A stretch of DNA of 64,000 bases from assembly GCA_905250125.1 (NCBI GenBank), contig CAJNOL010000882.1, positions 32,637 through 96,636 on the forward strand, given 5' to 3'. This stretch comes from Rotaria sordida. Taxonomy: Eukaryota; Rotifera; Eurotatoria; Philodinida; Philodinidae. The position numbers and the translations under genes are program-made. The first letter of the stretch is position 1. Each line of letters starts with the position of its first letter. The notes under the pieces were generated by a model. It saw nothing but the letters and a program-made list of their open reading frames with translations, was not told the origin of the DNA and did no database searches. This document shows, one piece after another, positions 53,206 through 63,935 of this stretch.

Positions 53206-53345
53206 CTACATTAAACTGTCATGATCTGTAAGACCATAAAAGTCATAGTAGTCGGATACTCGATAAGGTATCCAGCTATCATTAGGTTCTAGAACCTTGT
53301 TCAGATATCCGCAGTGAATATTTGTATATTTCCAAGTGTCTTGTA
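53206..53345 (-). pseudogene. Possible orphan 3' exon of an unknown gene
   Basis: After a good acceptor (TTTTTTAG at ~53353-53346) a minus-strand frame reads QDTWKYTNIHCGYLNKVLEP, then NDSWIPYRVSDYYDFYGLTD and HDSLM before a stop at 53208-53206. The residue mix (W, Y, C, D, P) is protein-like and unlike the AT noise nearby. No upstream exon was found; the next sequence upstream is two palindromic elements (53390-54570). It may be a gene fragment cut off by insertions. Identity unknown, and the call is tentative. Confidence 0.3.
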
Positions 53346-53389
53346 CTAAAAAATATTTTCATAGATTAGTCCGTTGCACATCCAGAAGT

Positions 53390-53971
53390 ATTATTTGATC
53401 CAAAATAAAAGGCAGGTTACCATTTTTCAAATAACTTTTGATAGGAATGAGATAGAGAACCTCAATTTTCATCATTCGAAAGAGCGACATCCAGACCATC
53501 AATCGGTATAGAACTCACTAAGATGAAAGATGCTTTGTTTTTATAGGTACCTTTGGATCAACACTTTTGTCTATGAGTATTTTCATAATAATCTCAACTT
53601 ATATTATGTCAAAATATAGCTTAAACCACCCTTTTTTCGCAATCAAATTATCGCATATTCCATTATCTCTCAACCTTTTATTCTGAACGGATTTAAAAAA
53701 AACTAAATGTTAATTTTATAGCGAAAAAAGGGTAATTTGAGCTACATTTTGACATAGTTTGAGTTGAGATTATTGTGAAAACACTCATAGGAAAAAGTGT
53801 TGATCTAAAGGTCCCTATAAAAAAAAGCATCTTTCATCTTAGTGAGTTCTATACCGATCGATGATCCGGATATTGCTCTTTCGAATGGTGAAAATCGTAG
53901 CTCTCTATCTCATTCCTATCAAAAGTTATTCGAAAAATGGTAACCTGCCTTTTATTTTGGATCGGATAATA
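53390..53971. mobile_element. Long inverted-repeat element (~0.58 kb)
   Basis: The left arm starts ATTATTTGATCCAAAATAAAAGGCAGGTTACC and the right arm ends with its inverse GGTAACCTGCCTTTTATTTTGGATC. Further inverse pairs are AACTCACTAAGATGAAAGATGC with GCATCTTTCATCTTAGTGAG, and ACCCTTTTTTCGC with GCGAAAAAAGGGT. The arms are ~250 bp with an ~80-bp spacer. Shared core words with the 43.1-kb element suggest one family. Confidence 0.85.
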
Positions 53972-54017
53972 GTAGCAGGATACTTCAAAGACTAGAAAAA
54001 GTATTCTAAACTTAGTA

Positions 54018-54570
54018 TCATTTCAAAATAATATTATATCTTCCTTTATTAATTAAACACAATATATATATATATATATATAATACAATAGCTGACATTT
54101 CAAAGGCAACATGTTCATCTTCATAATGAAAAATTGATCTTGAACACAATAAATGTAAAAAGGAACTTTCTTCTTGTAATTATTGCCTATTATATTCACA
54201 TTTCTTCATTGTTGTTCTTCTTCATTATTTTTCTTTCTTCTTTTGAAGTCTAGTTAATAGTAGTGTAGTCAAGACGGTAATAATAGTGTGTGAAAGGTCG
54301 ACTGTCTTCATCCGTACCAGTATTAAATAGACTTTAAAAGAAGAAAGAAAAACAACGAAGAAGAAGAACAATGAAAAAATGTGAATATAATAGACAATAA
54401 CTAGAAGACGATAGTTCATTTCTATGTTTATTATGTTTAAGTACAATTCTTCACTCCGAAGAAGAGCGTTTTACGTTCGGAATGTCAGCTATTGTATTAT
54501 ATATATATATATATATATATATTGTATTTAATTAATAAAAAAAGAAATAATATTATTTTGAAATGATTGA
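54018..54570. mobile_element. Palindromic element with internal (AT)n tracts
   Basis: The left arm CATTTCAAAATAATATTATA ... AATACAATAGCTGACATT is mirrored on the right by AATGTCAGCTATTGTATT ... AATAATATTATTTTGAAATG. Each arm includes an (AT)n run (about 54062-54082 and 54499-54522). The inner arms contain ATTGTCTATTATATTCACAT / ATGTGAATATAATAGACAAT. It begins within 50 bp of the end of the preceding palindrome. Confidence 0.85.
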
Positions 54571-55303
54571 TACAATCTTCCTCGATCGTAATGAACTAAA
54601 CTCAGTACATTCCTAGGATATTTTTTCTTTCTTTCTTCCAATTATAAGGCTTTAATGTCATCATTTTGATCTAAATATAATAAATTGGTTGAACAATTGT
54701 TTTTTTCTTTTTATTAAAAAATAATTCCGCCTACAAAGTGTTTAATACTCTCGCTTGCGCTTATTTGTATTTTAAACTTTTCCTATGATGAATTTTTAAT
54801 TTTAAATAAAAGTTTTTAATATAATTCAAACTTCTTTCATACATAAATATAACTTTGATATTCACTCAAGCAAATCTATAATCATCTGACTTAATTTAAC
54901 GATTAATTGTACTGATTATAATTAGTTTTTATTTTATGTATAATTGAATTTTATTATGCAAATGATCGTGCAATATTTTGTTGAGCTGCTAACAATTAGA
55001 ATACAAATAGAAGATTATTTTCATATGACTCAATATCCAAGAAATCTTAGGAATTAATTATGACACATTGAATTATATTTTATCAAAGGATAATTTAAAA
55101 TTCAATAGACTATTGACTGATGTTTTTTTTTAAAATTGATATCATGCTTTTTTGTTTTCTTAAATTGAAATAAAATATAAGAGTTAGAGATAAAAAGAGA
55201 CGAGAAAAAAGCAAATATCAATTGGAAATTCTTTGTTTATTGGAAGAATCTTCTATTTGTGAATATATGTATATATATATATGTTTGTTCTTAGTTTTTC
55301 TAA
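54571..55303. other. Spacer 3' of neuropeptide gene
   Basis: AT-rich, no gene. An AT/GT microsatellite lies near 55263-55283 and the probable 3' UTR of the neuropeptide gene is at its right end. Confidence 0.4.
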
Positions 55304-55889
55304 TCACATGGGAAGATTTCGTTTGCTTCGATAGCGTGCTATTGGCGATGGTCGAGGTCGGTGTACATGATAATCATAACCATTAATATAATATCGACCT
55401 TCAGCATCTAACATACGATGTGGATTTGATAGACTGTTTGCCCAAAGTAAATTATGAAATGCACGTTTGCCAATACGTGGAAAAAAGACACTACGTTGTT
55501 CAAGCAATCTTAATTCATTATCATTATTGTTATGTTCATCATAATTTTCTTCACTACTAGTACTTGTATTAGCATCAAAAAGAGAAGAAATTTCTTCACT
55601 AGTTAATGATGAACGACCAATACGTGGAAATTTTGTTGTACGAATATACCGATCATAATATGCAGGTAAATTTAATCCGAGTTGTTGATCAATTTGATTA
55701 TTTGTTAATTCATTTGAATCAACAACATAAGCGCACTAGATAATATATATATATTTATATGTATATATAACATAATTAATATGAATTAAAATACAAAAAT
55801 TAACTTACAGATGATTTAAGGAAGATTATCATTAAAATATAGAGACAACTCATATTTATTGTTGTTGAGGATGATAATGGAATGAACAT
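55304..55889 (-). CDS. Neuropeptide precursor with two FPRI-amide peptides
   Basis: Exons are 55889-55809 and 55735-55304, with a 73-nt intron (GTAAGTTA ... TCTAG); the preprohormone is 170 residues. A secretory signal is seen in CLYILMIIFLKSS|CAYVV (about residues 15-31); the start could also be the internal Met at residue 13, which gives a tighter signal peptide. Two sites match the rule for C-terminal amidation (Gly followed by a basic cleavage site): TTKFPRIGRSS and RSVFFPRIGKRAF. Predicted products are TTKFPRI-amide (or longer, from Y-I-R) and SVFFPRI-amide. The FPR-x-amide ending resembles molluscan small cardioactive peptides (FPRM-amide) and arthropod CAPA/periviscerokinins (FPRV-amide), all ligands of neuromedin-U-type receptors. 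The spacer is acidic and Ser/Asn-rich, as in such precursors. A dibasic RSKR site lies near the C-terminus. Family membership is inferred from the motif only. Confidence 0.8.
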
Positions 55890-57510
55890 GATAGATTGTC
55901 AAAAAAAAATATATATATATTAATAATTAAAGATTTTATCTAGTAAAAGATATACAGTCGATGCAATTCTAGAATGAATCGTCTTTTATATAGATTCAAA
56001 AGTAGTTATGGAAATGAGATTTAGTCAAGAATACTAAAAAAAAATGTGTGGGAGGAAATGATAGGCGATATAAACATTGATGACGACGAAGAAAAAAAAA
56101 AGAAGAGAAGAGAATAGATGTATTGTTTTCTATTTTTTTTGAACAAATAAGAGAAAGCGAGAAAGAACTGTCTTTGAAATCGGAAAGGCAATCAATCGAG
56201 GACTATTCATTGTTAGTTCGATCGGAAATATGGGCGCACATACTTTGTTCAATTAACTCAATTCTAAGAAAGTTATGCTTAATGATTCTTTGCAATCGTT
56301 AATATCAATAGTTATTGTACTTACTTTTTATTGAAATACAAAAAAAATAAAATAAAATAAAATAAATATCTATCTTGTAAGATTTTAAATTAACAGAGAC
56401 ATAAGAATGCTTCAAAAGAAAAGTACGAGCAACATATAAAAATATACAGAAGTTTTTCAATTCTATTAAAAAATAAATAAAACATTGGTAAGAAACCAAA
56501 GAATAGAAAATAAATTTTATATATAGACATTCTTAATTATCAAAGAGAAAAGGAAAAAATAATGGAAGAATGATTGATAATGCAATTTCAAAACAAATTG
56601 AAGACAAGATAGAGTATTAGCATGATTGACAACCCATGATAATTGCTTTGCTATATTTATAAGCGAATATACTCTATGAAACTATATATGTGTATGTTTA
56701 GTACAATTCACTAATATTTTCTTTTGAATACCTTTGAACTAATGCATGCAATATCCTATATTGTAAAATTATTTCCTTCCGTTTCCATTACCTACGAATG
56801 AAATAATTTCATTTTAATTATAATTATATTAATGATTTCAATAGAATATTATTTTGAAAGTTCATTATAGCTGATCGAGGTAATGTTATTGAATAAAAAA
56901 CACAAAAATTGTTATTGATAAACTTTTCCAAGGTCTTTCTTTGATTGTAGCAAATATCATTCATGGATTTTTCTGTGTATTGTTAAACGTAAAAAAAAAG
57001 AAGATTTATTTTAATATGAGCTTAGTCTTTGTATCTACGATCATTGATCTTTTATATTTTTTTTATACTCATTTTCGCTGTTTCCGATAAAAGAATATTT
57101 AAAGTTGAACAGCATTGATCCAACTTAATGACTATCAAAGTGATCCGAGACTGAAACTATGCATAGTTGCCAACATCTTGATTCATTCCAAAAAAACAAA
57201 AATTTCGTATGATGCACAGTCCATTTACTTTAAGATTCTCTCAAAAAAAGTTACTTTTTGTCAGAATGGTCGGAATTAAAGTAAATGCATAGGAAGATAG
57301 CACATGATCTGATCTTTCGTAAACGACAAAAATTCTTACTCGATCTCGTTTTTTTCCAAAAATTTTGTGATATTGAAAGAAATACAAAAAATAAACAAAT
57401 AGAAAAAAAATATTCACTTTTTTTTACAATCTCATTTAATTTTTCATTTTTCCAACAGCAAGAATAAATATTTTATATTTGTGCTTTATAATTTATATTC
57501 TTGTCAATAT
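55890..57510. other. Upstream region of neuropeptide gene
   Basis: AT-rich, with no other gene recognised. The promoter of the neuropeptide gene is expected near 55890-56000. Confidence 0.4.
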
Positions 57511-57750
57511 ATACAGTGGCTACCAAAATTATCCGACAAGCAGGAAAACAATTTTTTCATTGTTCATATTTTGGAAATTAGATGAGTTGAAATAATTTAA
57601 ATTCTATTTTATGATACCCCATGACTAGTAGTATTTGATACAAAAAATCTGAGATCGATCTAGCAATCTATCGGGAATTCATAGAGGATATACTAAAAGT
57701 ATGTCATTTTTTGATCTTCCAAAATTATCCGACAAGCTATATTTTTGATT
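57511..57750 (+). repeat. Tc1-like transposon end with internal direct repeat
   Basis: After a TA, the sequence CAGTGGCTACCAAAATTATC followed by CGACAAGC is a typical Tc1-like terminus. CCAAAATTATCCGACAAGC recurs at about 57719-57737. Two direct copies ~195 bp apart inside one end is the IR/DR arrangement of Sleeping Beauty/Tc1-type elements. No matching right end was found and no transposase is nearby, so this is an end fragment. Confidence 0.65.
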
Positions 57751-57959
57751 CGTCGTACGTTGATTTCAACATGAAAATTTCTTTATAACACATCATTGGA
57801 AAGACCCAATTGTACCGCAACAAATGACTAGTTTGTATCGGATCTATCCTGTAGTGCTATGAAAAGTATAGTCATTCTAAGGTTTACCATGAGATTCCTG
57901 AGTGACATGATCATGACATATAATTTTTTTCTTCCAAATTCTTACATATTGGAATTTAG

Positions 57960-60396
57960 AATACATCACTAGGAAGTGCGTGTAAAACTGTATTAAACAC
58001 AGTATTGAAATAAATATTTGGTGCTGAAACGTTGATTGGGAGACTTCATTACCTACCCTGAGGAGGTAGCTAACTGCTCATAATCCTCCATTTTCGTACC
58101 GAAGATGCTAATAAAAGTTCTTTAAAATAGTATAGACTTGTAGAGAATCTTTTTCTCTACAAAATCCTCACAATTTGAATTATCATTAATGATTTCTGTT
58201 TGAGGCATTAGACTTAGAAGCATTGGAAAGCTCGTCACTGAAATAGTGTTCTGTGGGTATCTATACCATGATTTCAGCTGATGGAAATTAAATCGGGAAA
58301 CCTTACTTATCATGGTTAAGTCAATAAATCTTCAAACATAGAACACGACTGTGCATGAGTATTTATGGAGAACAACTTCATTCAGGGGAGTTTTAACGTA
58401 CGAATTTGTAAGCAGCTTAGTTAACAGTGTGCTTGTTCATACTCATCGGGATAATGGAATCTGTAGTGTAAGCAGGGTTGCCAGATAAAAAATTTAGAAA
58501 TCGGATTTTCTTATAGAAAAATTCGGAAAATTCAGGGAAATTCGGAATTTTTTTTTAATCCATTCGGAAAAAATTCTGAAGTCAATTTTTTAACATTTAT
58601 GGTAACGAACTGATAGTATTTGTGTTAAAAGAATATTGTCTACATCACTCATAATTTATTTTTATACTATTTATTTATTGAGAAAAAAAGTTGAAATGTT
58701 ATTTCACTATTAAAACCAATTGCTTTCTAGAAAATATAGGTTTTCGAAAAAAAAACAATATAAATTTTATATACTGTCCCATAAATCACTTGGTAATAAA
58801 AAATTTAAATATCTCCCATCAATTGCCTACCAGACAAGCTGAACTTTTGACCAGCACTAGGGACTTAAGTTTCTTTTTCATAAGAGAACCATCGACAAAT
58901 ACTGTTTCTAGGTAATAAGATCAACATCAAGAATGATTTTTCGCTTGCTACAAGCTAAATAAAAATGTTTCAGGATGATTCCAGAGTATTTTTTGTAAAC
59001 ATTTTCCCATCTATTTGTGATCTCTTACACAAAAGTAATAAGATCTCATTATAACTGAAGTGTTTACATTCTTAGATTTTCAGATTCAAAATAAAACTAG
59101 AGTGTGTGTGGATTTTGGTCTTCTCACTCATATATCCGCACCTACATCACCGCTCAGCCACACCCATCCTCGTTTCGAACTTATTATTTGTTGCTATGAC
59201 TTTTAACAGATCTTGTTAAGATATTATAGATATATAAAAATTATTGCGTGGAATATTTGAATTTTTTCGGATTTTCAACTGCGTCGCAACTAATTGAATA
59301 TCCATACGATTGCGATAATTGATCCATAAATGATTCATTTGACTAAATATAGATTTAACATGTGGATTACTATATGGAATAGAGAAAAAACGTAACATAT
59401 AGTTGTTTAAATATTCGATGTTGCATCTTTAAGATTTATTAAATATGATCATAACTGATCAGAACGAATGTTTTCGTCAGTGTCTTTATTGTCATGTAAT
59501 AATAAATCTTCATTATCACTGTCATCACATAAACGACTTCCTTCGTTGTATGCTGTTGATTATGCATTATGAGCATTTTTATTTGAAATACATGATTTTA
59601 TTATTTATTCCATGTCACATGTTTATTTTTCAAATTATTGTACATAAATTTTAGTTCACAATATTCATTATATAGTTCATCTTTATTTGAATCACCAATC
59701 TTGATCAGATCAAGAACGTTCATAACATATTCCCATATGAGAAACCAAGCAGAATCGCAATCAAAAACCAATAATTTTTCATGGAAATTGCGATCTTTAT
59801 CAAAATATGAATTACTATATTCAATAGTAACTTTGATGAATGATTCAAATGATTGTTGTAATTCTTCAGCTTTATTCTTATCAGAATCTTTAAATAGTTG
59901 AGTATCGTATGTGCTTTGTTGCCAAAATAATGATCATCCAGTGGTTGTTCAAATATTTTTTATTAAATCAGAAATAATTCGATAAAGGTAGACAGCTGTT
60001 ATATGTTCATCTGAGTAAATTGCGAAGTAAAAAGTGAAATTCGGAAAAAAATCGGAAAAGAATCCCGATTCGGAAGAATTCGGAAATTCGGAACGCCGTC
60101 GGAAAGAAAGTCAAAATTCGGAATTTTTCCTGTCATTTCGGAAGATCTGGTAACCCTGAGTGTAAGGCGACACAATAGATCATAGTTAAAATTGTAAGGA
60201 TTTTGTAGAGAAAAAGATTCTCTACAAGTCTATATTATTTTAAAAAACTTTTACTAGCATCTTCGGTACGAAAATGGAGGATTATGGGCAGTTGGCTACC
60301 TCCTCAGGGTAGGTAATGGAGTCTCCCAATCAACGTTTCAGCACCAAATATTTATTTCAATACTGTGTTTAATACAGTTTTACACGCACTTCCTCA
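57960..60396. mobile_element. Foldback element split by a hAT insertion
   Basis: The left arm (about 57968-58180) contains AGGAAGTGCGTGTAAAACTG ... GTTGATTGGGAGACT and CTTGTAGAGAATCTTTTTCT. The right arm (about 60195-60395) is its inverse, AGAAAAAGATTCTCTACAAG ... AGTCTCCCAATCAAC ... CAGTTTTACACGCACTTCCT. The arms are over 90% alike by eye. Without the hAT element (58473-60158 plus one target copy) the arms would be only ~320 bp apart, so this was a ~0.75-kb palindrome before the second insertion. Confidence 0.85.
58465..60166 (-). mobile_element. hAT-family transposon relic with 8-bp target duplication
   Basis: The element is 58473-60158 (1686 bp), starting CAGGGTTGCCAGAT and ending ATCTGGTAACCCTG, with perfect flanking AGTGTAAG at 58465-58472 and 60159-60166. 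An 8-bp duplication and CAGGG-type ends are diagnostic for hAT. Sub-terminal repeats of AATTCGGA fill both ends. On the minus strand, remnants of a transposase are readable: about 59930-59600 gives FESFIKVTIEYSNSYFDKDR ... VLDLIKIGDSNKDELYNEYC, and 59398-59216 gives SNPHVKSIFSQMNHLWINYR followed by NRM, like the hAT C-terminal dimerisation motif (N-A-x-V-E-R-x-F-S). Stops interrupt the frame. It is inserted in the loop of the foldback element. Confidence 0.85.
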
Positions 60397-62152
60397 GAGA
60401 TGTCATAATATCCAAAGTCTGGGTATCGGGGAGATACTAGTCACGATATCCGTCAGAGTGGGTACCCAAAATGGATACCCTCTCGTATAAAGTTGAGGAT
60501 TTTGAGTGAATTTGGTGTAACGAGATGAATACCGAAAATGGATACCCTCTCGTGTAAAGTTGAGGGTTTTGAGTGAATTTGGTGTAACGAGATGGATACC
60601 CAAAATGGGTGGGTGCGGATGTGGGGTGTGGGCGGCTGTGGGTATGGGTGTGGGTGTCGGTGTGCGTGCGGGTGTGGGGTATCGATGTGGGTGTGGGTGT
60701 AGGTGGGGTGTAGGCAGGGGGTCCCATTAGTGTTAGCATTAGCATTAATTAATGCTAATACTAATGCTTTGGCATTGATGGCATTACTGTTAATTAATGC
60801 AAGGTATTAGTATTAAATTAGCAATAATTCCTAATGCTGATGTCTCCTAGTTGTGCCTATCAGTCTGAAATTCCATGAGACGCTACTAGCATCACCCTGG
60901 AAGCCTCTAGCATACCTGGGATGGTATTAGATTCACCTGGGATGCTAATAGCCTCACCTTGGTAGCCTCTGGCATTCCCCATATGCTACTAGCACCACCT
61001 GGGAAGTCTCTAGCATTTTTGAGATCCTACTAGAACTCCAGATATATCACTAGCATCACCAGGGACGCGTCTGGCATGCCTGGGATGCTACTAACACCAC
61101 CAGGGGTACCTCTGGCATTCCAGAGATACTAATAGCCTCACCTTGGTAGCATCTAGCATTTCTGACCTCCTACTAGCAGTCCTTGGATGCCACCAGCACC
61201 ACCTGCGAAGTCTCTAGCATTCCTGAGATACTGCTAGCAGTCCTGAGATACTATTAGCATCACCTGGCATTCTACTAGCATTACCTGGGATACCTATAGC
61301 AGCAGCAGGGATGCGTTTGCATTCGTTGGATACCACAAGCATCATCTCCGATGCTTACAGCGTTCCTGGGATACTATTAGACTCATCCCTAATTCTAATA
61401 GCACCATCTGGGAAGCCTCCAGCATTCGTGGAATGATACTAGCAGTCCTCGGATGCATCTGGCAGTCCTTGGATGCTACTAGCGGTCCTCGGAAGCTACT
61501 AGTCGCCTTAGGATACTTCTAGCATTCTTGGCAATTGTAGTGCTACTTAAAGCAACGCTAGAAGCATTCCAGGTCATGCTACTAGCAAACTAGCATTTCC
61601 AGTAGCATCTCATGTAATTTCAGTCTGGTAGGCACAACTAGGAGGCATTAGCATTAAAATTAATGCTGATTTCATCCTAACACCTTGCATTAATTGACAC
61701 TAGTACCATTAATGCGAAAGCGTTAGTGTTAATTATAAATGCTAATGCCAAAGTATTAGGATTAGTATTACATTAATGCTAATGCTCACACTGATGCGAC
61801 ACCCCTGCCCACACCCACACCCCACACGCATACCCACGCATTTTGGGTATCCATCTCGTTACACCAAATTCACTCAAAATCCTCAGCTTTACAAGATAGG
61901 GTATTCACTTTGGGTATCCATCTCGTTACACCAAATTCACTCAAATTCCTCAACTTTACAAGATAGGGTATCCATTTGGGTATCGATCTCGTTACACCGA
62001 ATTCACTCAAATTCCTCAAGTTCACAGGATAGGGTATCCACTTTGGGTATCCATCTCGTTACACCAAATTCACTCAAAATCCTCACTTTTTAAGGATATG
62101 GCGATGTTTGAGAATCTCGATACCCGAGTTTCGGATATTATAACATCCCTCT
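60397..62152. mobile_element. Layered palindrome built of minisatellites
   Basis: Ends are inverted: GAGATGTCATAATATCC at the left and GGATATTATAACATCCCTC at the right. Inside, four layers are inverted around a centre near 61230: (1) a ~62-68-bp tandem unit containing TTTGGTGTAACGAGATGGAT and ACCC (about 60457-60605 left; 61845-62090 right, four units); (2) a GTGGG-rich / CCCAC-rich minisatellite (60606-60720 / 61800-61838); (3) TTAATGCTAA-type AT-rich palindromic words (60728-60840 / 61640-61790); (4) CCTAGTTGTGCCTATCAG / CTGGTAGGCACAACTAGG enclosing a ~750-bp minisatellite of CTAGCA units (60870-61600). The frames at 60437-60745 and 61776-62093 are translations of the units, not genes. A relic of the family is at ~8160-8330. 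Confidence 0.8.
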
Positions 62153-62469
62153 AATTAGCATTCGTCGTGACCAATGAATAGTTAAACTATAAAAAAAGAA
62201 TTCTGAGATTTTTTTTCTTCAATTTATATGTCCAAATAGTTTATAAAATTAAACTAGAATCACATAAAAACCAACATTCATATTGAACACTAGGCGTTTT
62301 TAAAATTCATTTTGACCCAAAATATTCAATTAATTTTCCACTGGCTTAATTAATAACTCAGTCAAATCTTTACTAATCCACTTTTTACTACAGACATATC
62401 ACTGAATGTATCCTCAGCAGTCGAGCAAAATTTGAGAATATGTTCGGAGAGACACCCCTTCACATTATA

Positions 62470-63525
62470 CAATCCTTTTTCTTCATTTTAGATCAATCTC
62501 AGGTGCGAATGAATAGTGATCGTTTTCTTAAATAAACAATCTTTCTCTCTATTTTAGATTAATCTCAAGATCCAATAAACAGGAAGTGTTTATTTCAATA
62601 ATTTTTCTGTTCGAGGATTGTTTTGGATTTATCTGAAATTTCCATCAAACAGTAAGCATTTTTGAAATCATTTTTTTTTCTTTATTCTAGATTCATTCCA
62701 ACACCCAATCAGCAGTAAGTGTTTATATAAATAGATTTTTTGTCCTAGGAATGTTTTAGATAGATCTGAAATTCGAATTGAACAATAAGTATTATTTAAA
62801 TAGATATTCTTTTTTCTTTATTTTAGATTAATCTCAACATCCAATCAATGGTTAGTGTTCATCTAAATAATAGTTTTTCTTAATTTCCAATCAATTCCAA
62901 TACCAAAATGCACACTAATTTTTTATTTAAATAAAACAATTTTTTTCTTTATTTTACATCAATCTCAACATCGAAATTAATGCCAATTGTTTGTTTTAAT
63001 AATTTTTTTTCTTCATTTTAAATCAATATCAACATGAAACTGACTGCAGTGGCAAGTATTTATAGAAATGACTTTAGTTTTCTTAATTTCAGATCAATCT
63101 AAAGTTCAAAATGAAGAGTAAGTATTATATGAATAAACAACTTTTTTCTTTCTTTTACATAAATTGTAACATCCAATCAACAATAGGCAATAATTTAAAT
63201 AATTTCTTTTGTTCTAGATTTGTTTTAAATCAACCTCAAATTCGAGTTGAACAGTAAGTATTATTTAAATAAACATTTTTTTTCTTTCTTTTAGATTAAT
63301 ATCAACATTTAATCAACAGTAAGTATTTGTACAAATAACTTTATTTTTTCTATTTCAGATTAATTTCAAGTTCAAAATCAACAGTAAGTATTATTAAAAT
63401 GATTTTTTTTATTTTAGATTTATTACAGATCCATATCAACGTCGAATTGTACAGTAGATAATAATTAAATTTTTTTTCTCTTTTTAGCTTACTACCACAT
63501 TTAAATCAAAAAGTACGTATTAGTA
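62470..63525 (+). repeat. Tandem array of ~64-bp units shaped like microexons
   Basis: About 16 diverged head-to-tail units. A typical unit is T-rich, then TTTTAG, then ATTAATCTCAACATCCAATC, then AACA, then GTAAGTATT, then AAATAA. In many units (near 62683, 63085, 63210, 63285, 63350) the core of ~24-30 nt sits between a consensus 3' splice site (polypyrimidine plus AG) and a consensus 5' splice site (GTAAGT). Core lengths vary and several cores contain stops in every frame I tried. It may be an AT-rich satellite that mimics splice signals or the remains of a tandemly amplified exon. Confidence 0.75.
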
Positions 63526-63540
63526 AAAATATATGGAGTA

Positions 63541-63735
63541 TACAGTCCGACCGAAGGTTCCAGTTATTTTCATTTCCATGTAGTTTTCATGATATTTTGA
63601 AAAAACTATGATTGTTTTTCAAGTTATAGGGCATGTACATACGCGTACTATAACTTGTAAAACAATCATAGTTTTTTCGAAATATCATGGGAGCTACATG
63701 GAAATGAAAATAACTGGAACCTCTGGTGTAAAGAA
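63541..63735. repeat. Hairpin-forming inverted repeat (MITE-like)
   Basis: GGTTCCAGTTATTTTCATTT and CCATGTAG at the left is mirrored by CTACATGG and AAATGAAAATAACTGGAACC at the right; inner arms AAACTATGATTGTTTT / AAAACAATCATAGTTT follow, with a ~20-bp loop (about 63629-63648). The left end begins TACAGTCCGACC, so a TA-targeting mariner-type MITE is possible, but the outermost bases differ. Confidence 0.8.
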
Positions 63736-63764
63736 ATTTTGAGAAAAACCGCCACAAATCTCTA

Positions 63765-63935
63765 TCCTTAAAACCGCGGTTTTTTTCGATCGCAGGAGTC
63801 AGACCATTAATGCAGCTTTTGGAAACCGCGAAAAAACGCGTCTTTAAAAACCGCGGTTTTTTCCGGTTATTCAAAGGTGCATTGATGGTCTGACTCCTGT
63901 GATCGAAAAAAACCGACTAAAACCGCGGTTTTTGA
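63765..63935. repeat. Second hairpin with CCGCGGTTTTT motifs
   Basis: The arms TCGATCGCAGGAGTCAGACC / GGTCTGACTCCTGTGATCGA are near-perfect inverses, and the word CCGCGGTTTTT repeats on both sides and in the centre (63774, 63850, 63922). It is adjacent to the previous hairpin and may continue past the end of the window, since similar GCGGTTTTTT words run to ~63960. Confidence 0.7.

Noticed and set aside
60437..60745. 102-codon minus frame with Thr/His/Pro repeats
   Set aside because: It is the translation of a minisatellite and arm units of the layered palindrome; the mirrored frame at 61776-62093 has the same origin.
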